A stretch of DNA of 41,110 nt, taken from NCBI GenBank assembly GCA_900555635.1, contig USLU01000044.1:1-41110 (forward strand). The letters run 5' to 3'. The stretch's first letter is position 1. The number at the start of each line of letters is the position of its first letter. The notes beneath the pieces are model-generated. The model was not told where the DNA came from, did not search any database, and worked only from the letters and a program-made list of their open reading frames with translations. The DNA comes from an uncultured Bacteroides sp. (GTDB taxonomy: Bacteria > Bacteroidota > Bacteroidia > Bacteroidales > Bacteroidaceae). The position numbers and the translations under genes are program-made. Positions 15,943 through 24,826 of the stretch are shown here, piece by piece.

Positions 15943-17346
15943 ATGAAATCTACAGTTAATATAGGCTATCTGGTATTTCTTTCTTTTGTTGCTGCTTTAG
16001 GAGGATTTTTGTTTGGATATGATACAGCAGTCATTTCTGGAACAATAGCTCAGGTAACAACCCTTTTCCAATTGGATGCGTTGCAACAAGGTTGGTATGT
16101 AGGATGCGCTTTGGTTGGTTCTATCTTTGGAGTTTTGTTTGCAGGAGTTTTGAGCGATAAGTTCGGTCGTAAAATAACAATGATTCTTTCTGCTATTTTA
16201 TTTTCGACATCTGCAGTGGGATGTGCTTTATGTGCTGACTTTAATCAGTTAGTGATATATCGTATTATTGGAGGGGTTGGAATAGGAGTTGTTTCTATTA
16301 TTTCTCCATTGTATATATCAGAGTTGGCTGTTGCGCAGTATCGCGGTAGACTTGTTTCTTTGTACCAACTTGCTGTTACTGTTGGTTTCTTGGGAGCCTA
16401 TTTAGTGAATTACCAATTGTTGGCATGGGCAGGGAGTAGTCCAGAAGTAGGAACAGGATGGCTTAACAAAGTATTTGTAACAGAAGTGTGGCGTGGTATG
16501 TTGGGCATGGAAGCATTGCCTGCTATATTATTCTTCCTTATAATCTTTTTTATACCCGAAAGCCCCCGTTGGTTGATATTGAGAGGTAAGGAAGCTAGAG
16601 GATTAGGAATTTTGAAGAAAATTTATCTTTCAATAGAAGATGCTGTATTTCAAATGAATGAAACTAAAGCAGTGATTTTGTCGGAATCCAGATCGGAATG
16701 GACGTTACTTTTGCAACCTGGCATTATGAAAGCGGTGATAATAGGAGTTTGTATTGCAATGTTGGGGCAATTTATGGGAGTAAATGCTGTACTTTATTAT
16801 GGACCTTCTATTTTTGAGAATGCGGGACTTTCTGGTGGTGATTCATTGTTCTATCAGGTATTAGTAGGAGTGGTTAATACATTAACTACAATATTGGCAC
16901 TTGTTATCATTGATAAAGTAGGTCGTAAAAAACTGGTATATTATGGAGTATCAGGAATGATTATTTCTTTACTACTTATTGGTTTCTATTTTGTATATGG
17001 AGAAGCTTTAGCTATATCAAGCCTTTTTTTACTCGTATTTTTCTTATTCTATGTTTTCTGTTGTGCAGTTTCTATTTGTGCTGTAGTATTTGTCCTTCTT
17101 TCTGAAATGTATCCTACAAAAGTGCGTGGCTTAGCTATGTCTATTGCTGGTTTTTCTCTATGGATTGGAACGTATTTAATTGGTCAGTTAACACCTTGGA
17201 TGCTCCAAAATCTTACCCCCGCTGGAACATTCTTCTTGTTTGCTGTAATGTGTGTGCCTTATATGTTAATCGTTTGGAAATTAGTTCCAGAAACAACCGG
17301 TAAATCTTTGGAAGAGATTGAACGTTATTGGACGCGTATAAAATAA
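15943..17346 (+). CDS. MFS sugar porter (XylE/GLUT-type)
   Basis: A 467-residue inner-membrane transporter of the sugar porter family, with about 12 transmembrane helices. Hallmarks are FLFGYDTAVISG near residue 22, DKFGRK after helix 2, PESPRWLILRGK at the end of helix 6, DKVGRKKL in the second half, and PETTGKSLEEIE at the C-terminus. It would bring a mono- or disaccharide from periplasm to cytoplasm, probably with protons. It lies between the phosphoesterase and the AGE epimerase genes, suggesting the imported sugar is the epimerase substrate or its precursor. Specificity cannot be read from the sequence. Confidence 0.9.
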   Translation: MKSTVNIGYLVFLSFVAALGGFLFGYDTAVISGTIAQVTTLFQLDALQQGWYVGCALVGSIFGVLFAGVLSDKFGRKITMILSAILFSTSAVGCALCADFNQLVIYRIIGGVGIGVVSIISPLYISELAVAQYRGRLVSLYQLAVTVGFLGAYLVNYQLLAWAGSSPEVGTGWLNKVFVTEVWRGMLGMEALPAILFFLIIFFIPESPRWLILRGKEARGLGILKKIYLSIEDAVFQMNETKAVILSESRSEWTLLLQPGIMKAVIIGVCIAMLGQFMGVNAVLYYGPSIFENAGLSGGDSLFYQVLVGVVNTLTTILALVIIDKVGRKKLVYYGVSGMIISLLLIGFYFVYGEALAISSLFLLVFFLFYVFCCAVSICAVVFVLLSEMYPTKVRGLAMSIAGFSLWIGTYLIGQLTPWMLQNLTPAGTFFLFAVMCVPYMLIVWKLVPETTGKSLEEIERYWTRIK

Positions 17347-17379
17347 ATCGACCTTATTAATTATAATATCAAAAAAACT

Positions 17380-18558
17380 ATGGATTTAAAAAAATTAGCA
17401 GTTCTGTATAAGGATGAACTAATGGATAATATTCTTCCTTTTTGGCTTGAGCATTCTCAAGATCATGAACATGGCGGATACTTCACCTGCTTGGATCGTC
17501 AAGGTAATGTATTTGATACAGACAAATTTATATGGCTGCAAGGCCGTGAAGTGTGGATGTTTTCAATGCTATATAATAAAGTAGAGAAACGCAAAGAGTG
17601 GTTGGATTGTGCTATTCAAGGTGGAGAATTTTTGAAGAAGTTTGGTCATGATGGCAATTATAATTGGTACTTTTCATTAAATAGTAATGGTAATCCACTG
17701 GTAGAACCATATAATATCTTTTCGTATACATTTGCAACTATGGCATTTGGACAGCTTAGTTTGGCAACAGGTAATAGTGAATATGCAGAAATTGCAAAGA
17801 AGACTTTTGATATAATTCTTTCAAAAGTAGATAACCCAAAGGGAAAATGGAATAAACTTCATCCTGGTACTCGTAATTTGAAAAATTTTGCATTGCCTAT
17901 GATTTTATGCAATCTGGCATTGGAAATAGAACATCTATTGGATGAGGAATATCTGGATAGAACAATGGAAGTATGTATTCATGAAGTAATGGAGGTGTTT
18001 CTTCGCCCTGAATTAGGTAATATTATAATAGAAAATGTGCAAACAAACGGTGAACTCTCCGACTCTTTTGAGGGGCGTCAAGTTACTCCGGGGCACGCAA
18101 TTGAGGCAATGTGGTTCATTATGGATCTTGGAAAACGTTTGAATCGTCAGGATCTGATTAAAAAAGCAAAGGATACTACATTGACAATGCTAGAATATGG
18201 ATGGGATAAAGAATATGGTGGTATTTATTATTTCATGGATCGGAAAGGTTGTCCTCCACAGCAATTGGAGTGGGATCAGAAGCTTTGGTGGGTACACATT
18301 GAGACTTTAATTTCATTGTTGAAGGGTTATCATTTAACGGGAGACCAGAATTGTTTAGAATGGTTTGAGAAAGTGCATGATTATACATGGAGTCATTTTA
18401 AAGATGAGGAATATCAAGAATGGTTTGGCTATTTAAATAGAAAAGGTGAAGTTTTGTTACCATTGAAGGGTGGAAAATGGAAGGGATGTTTCCATGTGCC
18501 AAGAGGCCTGTATCAATGTTGGAAACTATTAGAAGAGATTACTAATAAAAATCAATAG
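17380..18558 (+). CDS. AGE-family epimerase (N-acylglucosamine 2-epimerase-like)
   Basis: A 392-residue (alpha/alpha)6-barrel protein without a signal peptide, the usual length for renin-binding-protein-type GlcNAc 2-epimerases. Catalytic-type residues are present: QGREVW (Arg56), PGHAIEA (His239), WWVHIE (His306) and FHVPRG (His372). It would interconvert GlcNAc and ManNAc, or a related C2 epimer pair, in the cytoplasm. Members of this family also act on mannose/glucose or cellobiose, so the substrate is uncertain. Beside an MFS porter and an acetylesterase, it recalls sialic-acid/ManNAc clusters, but no sialate lyase or sialidase is in the window. Confidence 0.85.
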   Translation: MDLKKLAVLYKDELMDNILPFWLEHSQDHEHGGYFTCLDRQGNVFDTDKFIWLQGREVWMFSMLYNKVEKRKEWLDCAIQGGEFLKKFGHDGNYNWYFSLNSNGNPLVEPYNIFSYTFATMAFGQLSLATGNSEYAEIAKKTFDIILSKVDNPKGKWNKLHPGTRNLKNFALPMILCNLALEIEHLLDEEYLDRTMEVCIHEVMEVFLRPELGNIIIENVQTNGELSDSFEGRQVTPGHAIEAMWFIMDLGKRLNRQDLIKKAKDTTLTMLEYGWDKEYGGIYYFMDRKGCPPQQLEWDQKLWWVHIETLISLLKGYHLTGDQNCLEWFEKVHDYTWSHFKDEEYQEWFGYLNRKGEVLLPLKGGKWKGCFHVPRGLYQCWKLLEEITNKNQ

Positions 18559-18585
18559 TCTTTGCTGACTAATAAATATAATACT

Positions 18586-19650
18586 ATGAATAGACGCCGT
18601 TTTTTTAAAACTTTAGGTTTGAGTACCGCTGGTTTTATGTTACCAGGAATAGCTCAAGCAGATGTTGGGAGACAAATGGCAGTGAACCGGAATATAAAAC
18701 CAATTTCTGGTTCATGGTTTGAATTTCAGCATCCAGGTGGTAAGGAAGGAGTATACTGGGACAAAGATTTAAGAAATTTCACCGCAGATCAGTGGCGGGA
18801 AAAGATTCGTGAGATCAGTGAAACAGGCATGGAGTATTTAGTAATGATGAATGTTGCTGCACATGGTAAAGCCTTCTATGACACCCAACTAGCTCCGAAA
18901 TTTGAAATGGGATGCGAAGATCCTATTGAGACTGTACTATCTGCTGCAGATGAGTTTGGTATAAAGTTCTTTGTTAGTAATGACTATTGGGGACCAGATC
19001 TTGATGCTTTCAAAATGATGACGGATAAAGATTTGGGTAGAAAGAGAAATCGATCTATGGAAGAAATTTATGCAAAATATGGACATCATAAAAGTTTCTA
19101 TGGGTGGTATTTCCCAAATGAATCTTGGTTGGATCCATATTTTGGAGAGTTCGTAATTCCATATGTCAATGAATGTGCTCAAGTTGCCAAATCATTAAAT
19201 GCTAACTGTGTTAATATTATTGCTCCATATAATATAAAAAAGGAGAAGTGTGATGATTTCTTTGTTAAGCAGTTGGAACAACTTAATATAGAAATTGTAG
19301 CTTATCAGGATGGTGTAGGAGTAGGGGCGACAAAACTGGAGGAATCTGCCCGTTTTTATGAAGACTTATCTAAAGCTCATCAAAAGGCAGGTCGATCTAG
19401 AATATGGGCCGATATGGAATTGTTCTATTTTGAACAAACTATCCATGGAAGTTTGATGCCAGCCGATTTTGATACAAGAATAATTCATCAAATGGAAGCT
19501 ATTTCTCCTTTTGTAGATAAAATTCTAGTTTATCAGTATTTGGGAATAATGAATAAACCTAATTCTAAGGCTCATGCTGGATTACGAGATGAATCAGTAA
19601 GGCTATATAACCAATATATGGCTTGGTATAAGAAACAGGATTTTAAATAA
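18586..19650 (+). CDS. DUF4434-like TIM-barrel protein, Tat-exported (paralogue 2)
   Basis: A 354-residue protein. I start it at ATG 18586, which gives MNRRRFFKTLGLSTAGF, a twin-arginine signal; the upstream TTG at 18562 would only add a tail. The mature part shares the operon-wide motifs: GWYFPNE (Glu179), IAPY (212-215), AYQD (239-242) and WADMELF (Glu278). These place two Glu at the ends of putative strands 4 and 7, as in retaining TIM-barrel glycosidases. It resembles paralogue 4 more than paralogue 1, for example in ISG/TGTW-type starts and AYQD followed by (G/E)VG. The activity is unknown. It lies 27 bp after the epimerase and 2 bp before the esterase gene. Confidence 0.68.
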   Translation: MNRRRFFKTLGLSTAGFMLPGIAQADVGRQMAVNRNIKPISGSWFEFQHPGGKEGVYWDKDLRNFTADQWREKIREISETGMEYLVMMNVAAHGKAFYDTQLAPKFEMGCEDPIETVLSAADEFGIKFFVSNDYWGPDLDAFKMMTDKDLGRKRNRSMEEIYAKYGHHKSFYGWYFPNESWLDPYFGEFVIPYVNECAQVAKSLNANCVNIIAPYNIKKEKCDDFFVKQLEQLNIEIVAYQDGVGVGATKLEESARFYEDLSKAHQKAGRSRIWADMELFYFEQTIHGSLMPADFDTRIIHQMEAISPFVDKILVYQYLGIMNKPNSKAHAGLRDESVRLYNQYMAWYKKQDFK

Positions 19651-19652
19651 CT

Positions 19653-21068
19653 ATGAATAATATGAAAAGATTAGCGTATTTTATAATATCTCTGTTGACT
19701 TTTAGTAATATGGTAGCTCAAGATCCTGCAGACTTTGTGCTTCCGTCTATTATCAGTGACCATGCTGTGATGCAGCGTAATGCTGAAGCAAAACTTTGGG
19801 GATGGTGTCCAAGTGTATGGGACTTAAAGATTGTATGTAGTTGGGCTCCGCTTGATACGATTCATGTTTCCTCGGATAAATATAAATATTGGGAAGTATA
19901 CGTAAATACCCCTAACGAAGAAGGACCTCATACGATTAAGTTTTATGGATGGGAAAATAAGTTATGCGCAGAGGTTAAAGATATTTTGATGGGGGAAAGT
20001 TGGCTTTGTTCTGGACAATCTAATATGGAGTATTGCTTTAAATGGCGTGTAGATGATGTGGATGACCAAACCACTTTATTTAATAATAAAAAGATTCGCT
20101 TTTTTAAAGTAGCAAAATCATCTTCAAAATATCCTGTTGAGAGAATTCAGGGAAAATGGGAAATATGTTCTCCTGAAACGGCAGAGGATTTTAGTGTAGT
20201 AGCGTTCTGTTTTGGAAAAAAGTTGAATGAAGAATTGGAGAATGTACCGGTTGGACTGATTGGCTCTTATTGGGGAGGTACTGCTATCGAACCTTGGATG
20301 GATGAGTTTATGTTGCGCCATGAAAAACTAGTTGACAAAACAGAAGCTTTAACTGCAGGTTGGGCACCTACTGCAAATTCGTCTCTTTATAATGCGATGA
20401 TTTATCCTATTATCAATTACACTATTGCCGGAGTTATTTGGTATCAAGGGGAAGCGAATAATGAACGTGCTTCTGATTACGGAACTATGTTCGATACGAT
20501 GATACGAGGGTGGCGAAATGCATTTCATCGGTATTTACCTTTCTATTTTGTTCAGATTGCTCCGTGGAATGGTTATGATGATAAAAATGCTGCATATTTA
20601 CGTGAACAGCAAACTGATGTAGCTACAACTTTAAGAAATACTGGCATGGTAGTGATTGGTGATTTAGTAAATGACATTTCGGATATCCATCCAAGCCTGA
20701 AGAGGCAAGTAGGGGAGCGTCTTGCCAATTTAGCATTGAAAAACTTATATCACAAAGACGAATTGCAACCATACTCGCCAATGTTGAAGTCATTTAAGAT
20801 TGATGGTCGTAAAATTATTGTCACAACTACGGCACAAGGGAAACTGACTTGCAAAAATGACGAAATTCTGCATTTTGAAGTAGTAGATAAAGCGGGTAAT
20901 CTTTATCCGGCTAAAGCTTCAATTCTGAAGAATGGTGATATTAGTGTAACTTCAAATAAGGTTAAGGAGCCTGTTGGAGTACGCTATTGCTTTTCTAATG
21001 ATGCTATGCCTAATTTGTTTGATATTAACGGTTTGCCTTTGGCACCATTTAGAACTGATAGAAAATGA
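19653..21068 (+). CDS. Sialate O-acetylesterase-like (SASA family) carbohydrate esterase
   Basis: A 471-residue exported SGNH-type esterase with a Sec signal ending near residue 22 (NMVAQ). The nucleophile block is GESWLCSGQSNM, with Ser123; YWGGTAIEPW and GVIWYQGEAN follow in the core; DIHP (344-347) supplies the Asp-His pair. The catalytic set is thus complete. The family removes O-acetyl groups from sialic acids or other acetylated sugars. With no sialidase here, it more likely deacetylates the PUL's own glycan or a ManNAc/GlcNAc-like sugar, but that is inference. Its stop overlaps the next start (ATGATG at 21065). Confidence 0.85.
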   Translation: MNNMKRLAYFIISLLTFSNMVAQDPADFVLPSIISDHAVMQRNAEAKLWGWCPSVWDLKIVCSWAPLDTIHVSSDKYKYWEVYVNTPNEEGPHTIKFYGWENKLCAEVKDILMGESWLCSGQSNMEYCFKWRVDDVDDQTTLFNNKKIRFFKVAKSSSKYPVERIQGKWEICSPETAEDFSVVAFCFGKKLNEELENVPVGLIGSYWGGTAIEPWMDEFMLRHEKLVDKTEALTAGWAPTANSSLYNAMIYPIINYTIAGVIWYQGEANNERASDYGTMFDTMIRGWRNAFHRYLPFYFVQIAPWNGYDDKNAAYLREQQTDVATTLRNTGMVVIGDLVNDISDIHPSLKRQVGERLANLALKNLYHKDELQPYSPMLKSFKIDGRKIIVTTTAQGKLTCKNDEILHFEVVDKAGNLYPAKASILKNGDISVTSNKVKEPVGVRYCFSNDAMPNLFDINGLPLAPFRTDRK

Positions 21069-23248
21069 TGAAAAAGTTTTTATTAAATATTATTTGTTGT
21101 TTTATATGTATTTCTGTTTTCTCACAGAGTTCAAATTTAAAGTTCCACAACGGGAAGTTTAAAATTGTTCAGATAACAGATTTACATTGGGTGGAGAGTG
21201 AGTCCTATAAACTGAAGAATGATAGTACCTGTAATCTTATTCGTGAGGTAATTCGGATAGAACGGCCTGATTTGGTGATTCTAACTGGTGATGGAGTTGT
21301 TTCTTGGAATGCAAAGAAAGGATGGGAGAAGTTGGCAAAATTGTTTGAAGAAGAAAAGACACCGTTTGCGGTTACTTTTGGTAATCATGATGAGGAAACC
21401 GATATGAATAATGCCCAGATACTGGACTATCTGCGTACATTCTCTTACAATTTAACGTATGATGCTGAAGATGGACTTTCTGGGTCCGGAAATTGTGCGT
21501 TACCTATTATGTCTTCAGATGGATTATCACAGAAATGGGTACTGTATTTGTTTGATTCTCATAACTTAACAAAGGACCGCTCATTTGGATACTATGACTG
21601 GATTAAGTTCGATCAGATTGTGTGGTATAGAAAAACCAGTGATCAGTTTACGGAACAAAATCAACGTAAACTACCTTCAATGGCATTTTTCCATATACCT
21701 CTTCCTGAGCATGAAACAGCAAGATGGGTTTGCCGTGAATTTGGTGAAAAACAAGAAGGCGTTTGCGCTCCAAATGTGAATACCGGCTTATTATCTGCAT
21801 TTATAGAGAAAAGAGATGTTATTGGGGTTTTTGTAGGTCATGATCATAATAATGATTACATGGTTGACTGGGATGGTAATATTGCTTTGGCATATGGTCG
21901 AAAAACCGGATATCCATCTGCGTATAATGAAACACTTAGCCGAGGTGTTCGCGTAATTAATTTGAGTGAAGATGAAGCTTCTTTTGATTCTTACATCAGA
22001 GACTTGAGTGGCACTTATTTCCATTATATGTTCGAGCAGAAGAACATGGGGACTGACACGCCTCGTTTTAGCGGATCTTTTATTCAGGAGTATTTGGTTG
22101 CAAACTGGGATGATAAACGTTGGGATCAAGAAATGGAAATACTGAAAGAAGCAGGTATGAAGTATTTGGTTTATGCGCCGGCATTGTTGGTAAATGAACA
22201 AGGTAAGTTTGGAACAAATTATCCATCTACATTGTCCAAGAAAAAAATGCAAAATAAAACACTAGAAAAATGTTTGCATAGTGCTCAGAAAAATGGTGTT
22301 AAGGTATTTGTAGGTTTGAATTTTAATGACCGGTGGTGGAAATTCGATTATGATGCTGATTGGTTGTTTGGGCAGATGGAAATAGGTAATAGAGTTGCAG
22401 ATGAAATTGTTGCATTATATAAAGAAAAATATCCGGATGCTATGTATGGCTGGTATTGGGTTTGGGAAGTTGACAATTTGAATTGTATGACTGAAGAACG
22501 TCAATCAATTCTTGCAAATGCATTAAATATCAATTTGGATCATCTCTCGAAAATAACTCCGGAAATGCCTTTTATGATGTCTCCATTTATGAATTATAAA
22601 GTTGGTGGAAATGCTGAGGAATATGGAAAAATGTGGGAAAATGTTTTTGCACAAACTCATTTTCGGCTAGGAGATATTTTTGCACCTCAAGACTGTATAG
22701 GTGCAGGAGGATTAAATTTAGATAATCTATGGGAATGGTTTTCTAAGTTAAAGCAAGCGGTTAATACTAAGCCTGGATTAAAATTCTGGGGAAATGTTGA
22801 AACATTTGATCAGCGTTTTTGGACCACTGCTCCGCTAGAGAGGGTCAAAAAACAGTTGGAAATAGTGAATGGTTATGTTGGCAATATTATATGTTTTGCA
22901 TATAGCCATTATAATAGTCCATTTGTAGTGAATGAAGATTATCATAAAGTTTATCTGGAATACAGTAAGAGCGGTCAACTTCCTAAAATGGCAGTTCCGG
23001 AAAAGGTTACTAATGCTAATGTTCAAAAATTGGATGAAGGTGTGAAAATTAAATGGGTATCGGATAATTTGAAAAGAGTAGCCGGTTATAGCATATATCG
23101 GGATGGAGAACTATTAAAAAGACTTCAAGCGCAAGATGGGATAATCCCAACAACTTTTGTAGATAAAGAGGGGGATTTAAATAGATTATATGAGATTGCA
23201 GTTTATAATGTTATTGGCAATGAATCAATAAAAGTAAAAGCGGAATGA
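21065..23248 (+). CDS. Fusion: metallophosphoesterase + DUF4434-like domain + Fn3-like tail
   Basis: A 727-residue exported protein with a signal near residues 1-20. Residues about 30-300 are a calcineurin-like phosphatase with a full ligand set: TDLH (38-41), TGD (74-76), GNHD (106-109), H210 and GHDH (258-261). Residues about 333-640 are a DUF4434-like barrel with GWYWVWE (Glu468), MSPF (505-508), PQD (541-543) and WGNVETF (Glu579). Residues about 645-727 look like an Fn3-type domain (VSDNLKRVAGYSIYRDG). The sequence is continuous with no frameshift at the junction, so the fusion is real in this window. It implies that the two reactions act on one substrate, for example dephosphorylation followed by cleavage. 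Both catalytic sets appear intact. Confidence 0.8.
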   Translation: MMKKFLLNIICCFICISVFSQSSNLKFHNGKFKIVQITDLHWVESESYKLKNDSTCNLIREVIRIERPDLVILTGDGVVSWNAKKGWEKLAKLFEEEKTPFAVTFGNHDEETDMNNAQILDYLRTFSYNLTYDAEDGLSGSGNCALPIMSSDGLSQKWVLYLFDSHNLTKDRSFGYYDWIKFDQIVWYRKTSDQFTEQNQRKLPSMAFFHIPLPEHETARWVCREFGEKQEGVCAPNVNTGLLSAFIEKRDVIGVFVGHDHNNDYMVDWDGNIALAYGRKTGYPSAYNETLSRGVRVINLSEDEASFDSYIRDLSGTYFHYMFEQKNMGTDTPRFSGSFIQEYLVANWDDKRWDQEMEILKEAGMKYLVYAPALLVNEQGKFGTNYPSTLSKKKMQNKTLEKCLHSAQKNGVKVFVGLNFNDRWWKFDYDADWLFGQMEIGNRVADEIVALYKEKYPDAMYGWYWVWEVDNLNCMTEERQSILANALNINLDHLSKITPEMPFMMSPFMNYKVGGNAEEYGKMWENVFAQTHFRLGDIFAPQDCIGAGGLNLDNLWEWFSKLKQAVNTKPGLKFWGNVETFDQRFWTTAPLERVKKQLEIVNGYVGNIICFAYSHYNSPFVVNEDYHKVYLEYSKSGQLPKMAVPEKVTNANVQKLDEGVKIKWVSDNLKRVAGYSIYRDGELLKRLQAQDGIIPTTFVDKEGDLNRLYEIAVYNVIGNESIKVKAE

Positions 23249-24795
23249 GAATAAATATGAAAAATATAGCTTTGATTATTGTTGTTTGGATGATCGTTGT
23301 ATTGAATATAGGATGTGGTTCTTCTTCGTCTTCGGTTGTACAGGACGAAGTCTCAATGACAATACAACAGCTGGCCGACAAAATAAAAGGAGGATGGGCA
23401 GCTAAAACTATTGGTTGCACTTATGGTGGTCCTGTTGAATTTCTGCATAATGGTACAATGATTCAAGATTATACTCCAATAAAGTGGTCTAAAGATAGAG
23501 TGAAATTTTATTTTGACACATTTCCTGGTTTGTATGATGATATCTATGTTGATATTATATTTGTAAATGTGTTTGATCGTTTGGGGTTAGAAGCTCCTGC
23601 TGATTCTTTTGCGATATCTTTTGCTAATGCCGGTTTCCCTCTTTGGCATGCTAATCAGGTTGCAAAGTATAATATAAATCAAGGTATTATGCCCCCAAAG
23701 TCTGGTCATTGGTTGAATAATCCTCATGCTGATGATATTGATTATCAAATTGAAGCTGATTTTGCCGGATTGATGTCTCCAGGTATGCCAAATGCAGCAT
23801 CTGACTTTTCGGATAAGGTTGGTCATATTTTTACTTATGGTGATGGATGGTACGGTGGAGTATATGTTGGAGCACTGTATTCTATGGCCTTTGTTTCCAA
23901 TGAAGTAAAAACTGTAGTAGAGGAAGCTTTGAAAACAATTCCCGAACAGAGTGATTTTTATAAATGTATAAAAGATGTGATTAGTTGGCATAGCCAATAT
24001 CCGGATGACTGGAAACAAACCTGGTTTGAGTGTCAGAAGAAGTGGGCTTCGGAAGTTGGCTGTCCAGATGGAGTATTTGTTCCGTTTAATATCGATGCAA
24101 AAATAAATAGTGCTTATGTAACTATCGGTTTATTGTATGGTATGAAAGATTTTCATCAGACGATTGATATTGCTGCACGTTGTGGACAAGATTCTGATTG
24201 TAATGCTGCTACTGCTGCCGGTGTATTGGGAACCATTCTAGGTTATTCTAATATACCAGATATTTGGAAGGAAAGCCTTTATGGAATAGAAGATTTGCCT
24301 TTTGCTTATACAGATGTATCATTGAATAAATTATCTGAATTGAGTTTGAAACAAGCAATGGACGTGATAAAGAAAGAAGGAGGTACTGTAGAAGCAGGTA
24401 AGGTTACTATTAAACTACAGAAACCAATTGCTGTAAAATATGAAAAATCGTTTGAAGGACACTATCCCATAGATAAAGTGGCAGTTAATCGCTCTTTACA
24501 ATCTCAATCTGAATTTACATTTGATGGGGTTGGATTCGTTTTAAAAGGATATACTAAATGTGCAGATAAAGGTTATGTTGCTATTGTTGAAATGTATATT
24601 GATGGAGTTTCAAAAGAAACAGTGAATTTGCCGGTTGCACAAGTTTCTTCTATAGATAATAGGAGAGTTGACCTGTTTCATAAATACCAGCTATCTAATG
24701 CTACGCATGATGTTGTTTTCAAATGGTTGAATCCTCGTGAAGATGCGGAAGTTTATTTGGGAGAAGCTGTTATCTATTCTAATCAGTCTAATTAA
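23245..24795 (+). CDS. ADP-ribosylglycohydrolase-like exported lipoprotein
   Basis: A 516-residue protein whose start (ATG 23245, or 23257 as MKNIALI) leads into a signal with lipobox LNIGC, lipid Cys at 24. Residues about 40-345 match the ADP-ribosylglycohydrolase all-helical family: KIKGGWAAKTIGCTYGGP, the metal motif DDIYVD (98-103) and CGQDSDCNAATAAGVLGTILGY, with D316 and D318 as the second metal pair. A beta-rich C-terminal domain follows (about 385-516). Cytoplasmic members remove ADP-ribose; a lipid-anchored member in a glycan operon more likely cleaves some other glycosidic or ribosyl linkage. Its start overlaps the preceding stop and the metal residues appear present. The substrate is unknown. 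Confidence 0.75.
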   Translation: MRINMKNIALIIVVWMIVVLNIGCGSSSSSVVQDEVSMTIQQLADKIKGGWAAKTIGCTYGGPVEFLHNGTMIQDYTPIKWSKDRVKFYFDTFPGLYDDIYVDIIFVNVFDRLGLEAPADSFAISFANAGFPLWHANQVAKYNINQGIMPPKSGHWLNNPHADDIDYQIEADFAGLMSPGMPNAASDFSDKVGHIFTYGDGWYGGVYVGALYSMAFVSNEVKTVVEEALKTIPEQSDFYKCIKDVISWHSQYPDDWKQTWFECQKKWASEVGCPDGVFVPFNIDAKINSAYVTIGLLYGMKDFHQTIDIAARCGQDSDCNAATAAGVLGTILGYSNIPDIWKESLYGIEDLPFAYTDVSLNKLSELSLKQAMDVIKKEGGTVEAGKVTIKLQKPIAVKYEKSFEGHYPIDKVAVNRSLQSQSEFTFDGVGFVLKGYTKCADKGYVAIVEMYIDGVSKETVNLPVAQVSSIDNRRVDLFHKYQLSNATHDVVFKWLNPREDAEVYLGEAVIYSNQSN

Positions 24796-24826
24796 ATATC
24801 TTAAATTAACAAATAATATTTATACT

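Noticed and set aside
18562..18585. Upstream TTG start for the second DUF4434-like gene
   Set aside because: It would place eight residues before a clean twin-arginine signal; ATG 18586 fits better.
15943..21068. Complete sialic acid catabolic operon
   Set aside because: Only porter, epimerase and acetylesterase types are present; no lyase, sialidase or ManNAc kinase is seen, so the name would over-claim.
24737..24826. Upstream in-frame start for the fourth DUF4434-like gene
   Set aside because: It lies inside the preceding gene and would add a non-signal-like 30-residue tail before the obvious signal peptide.
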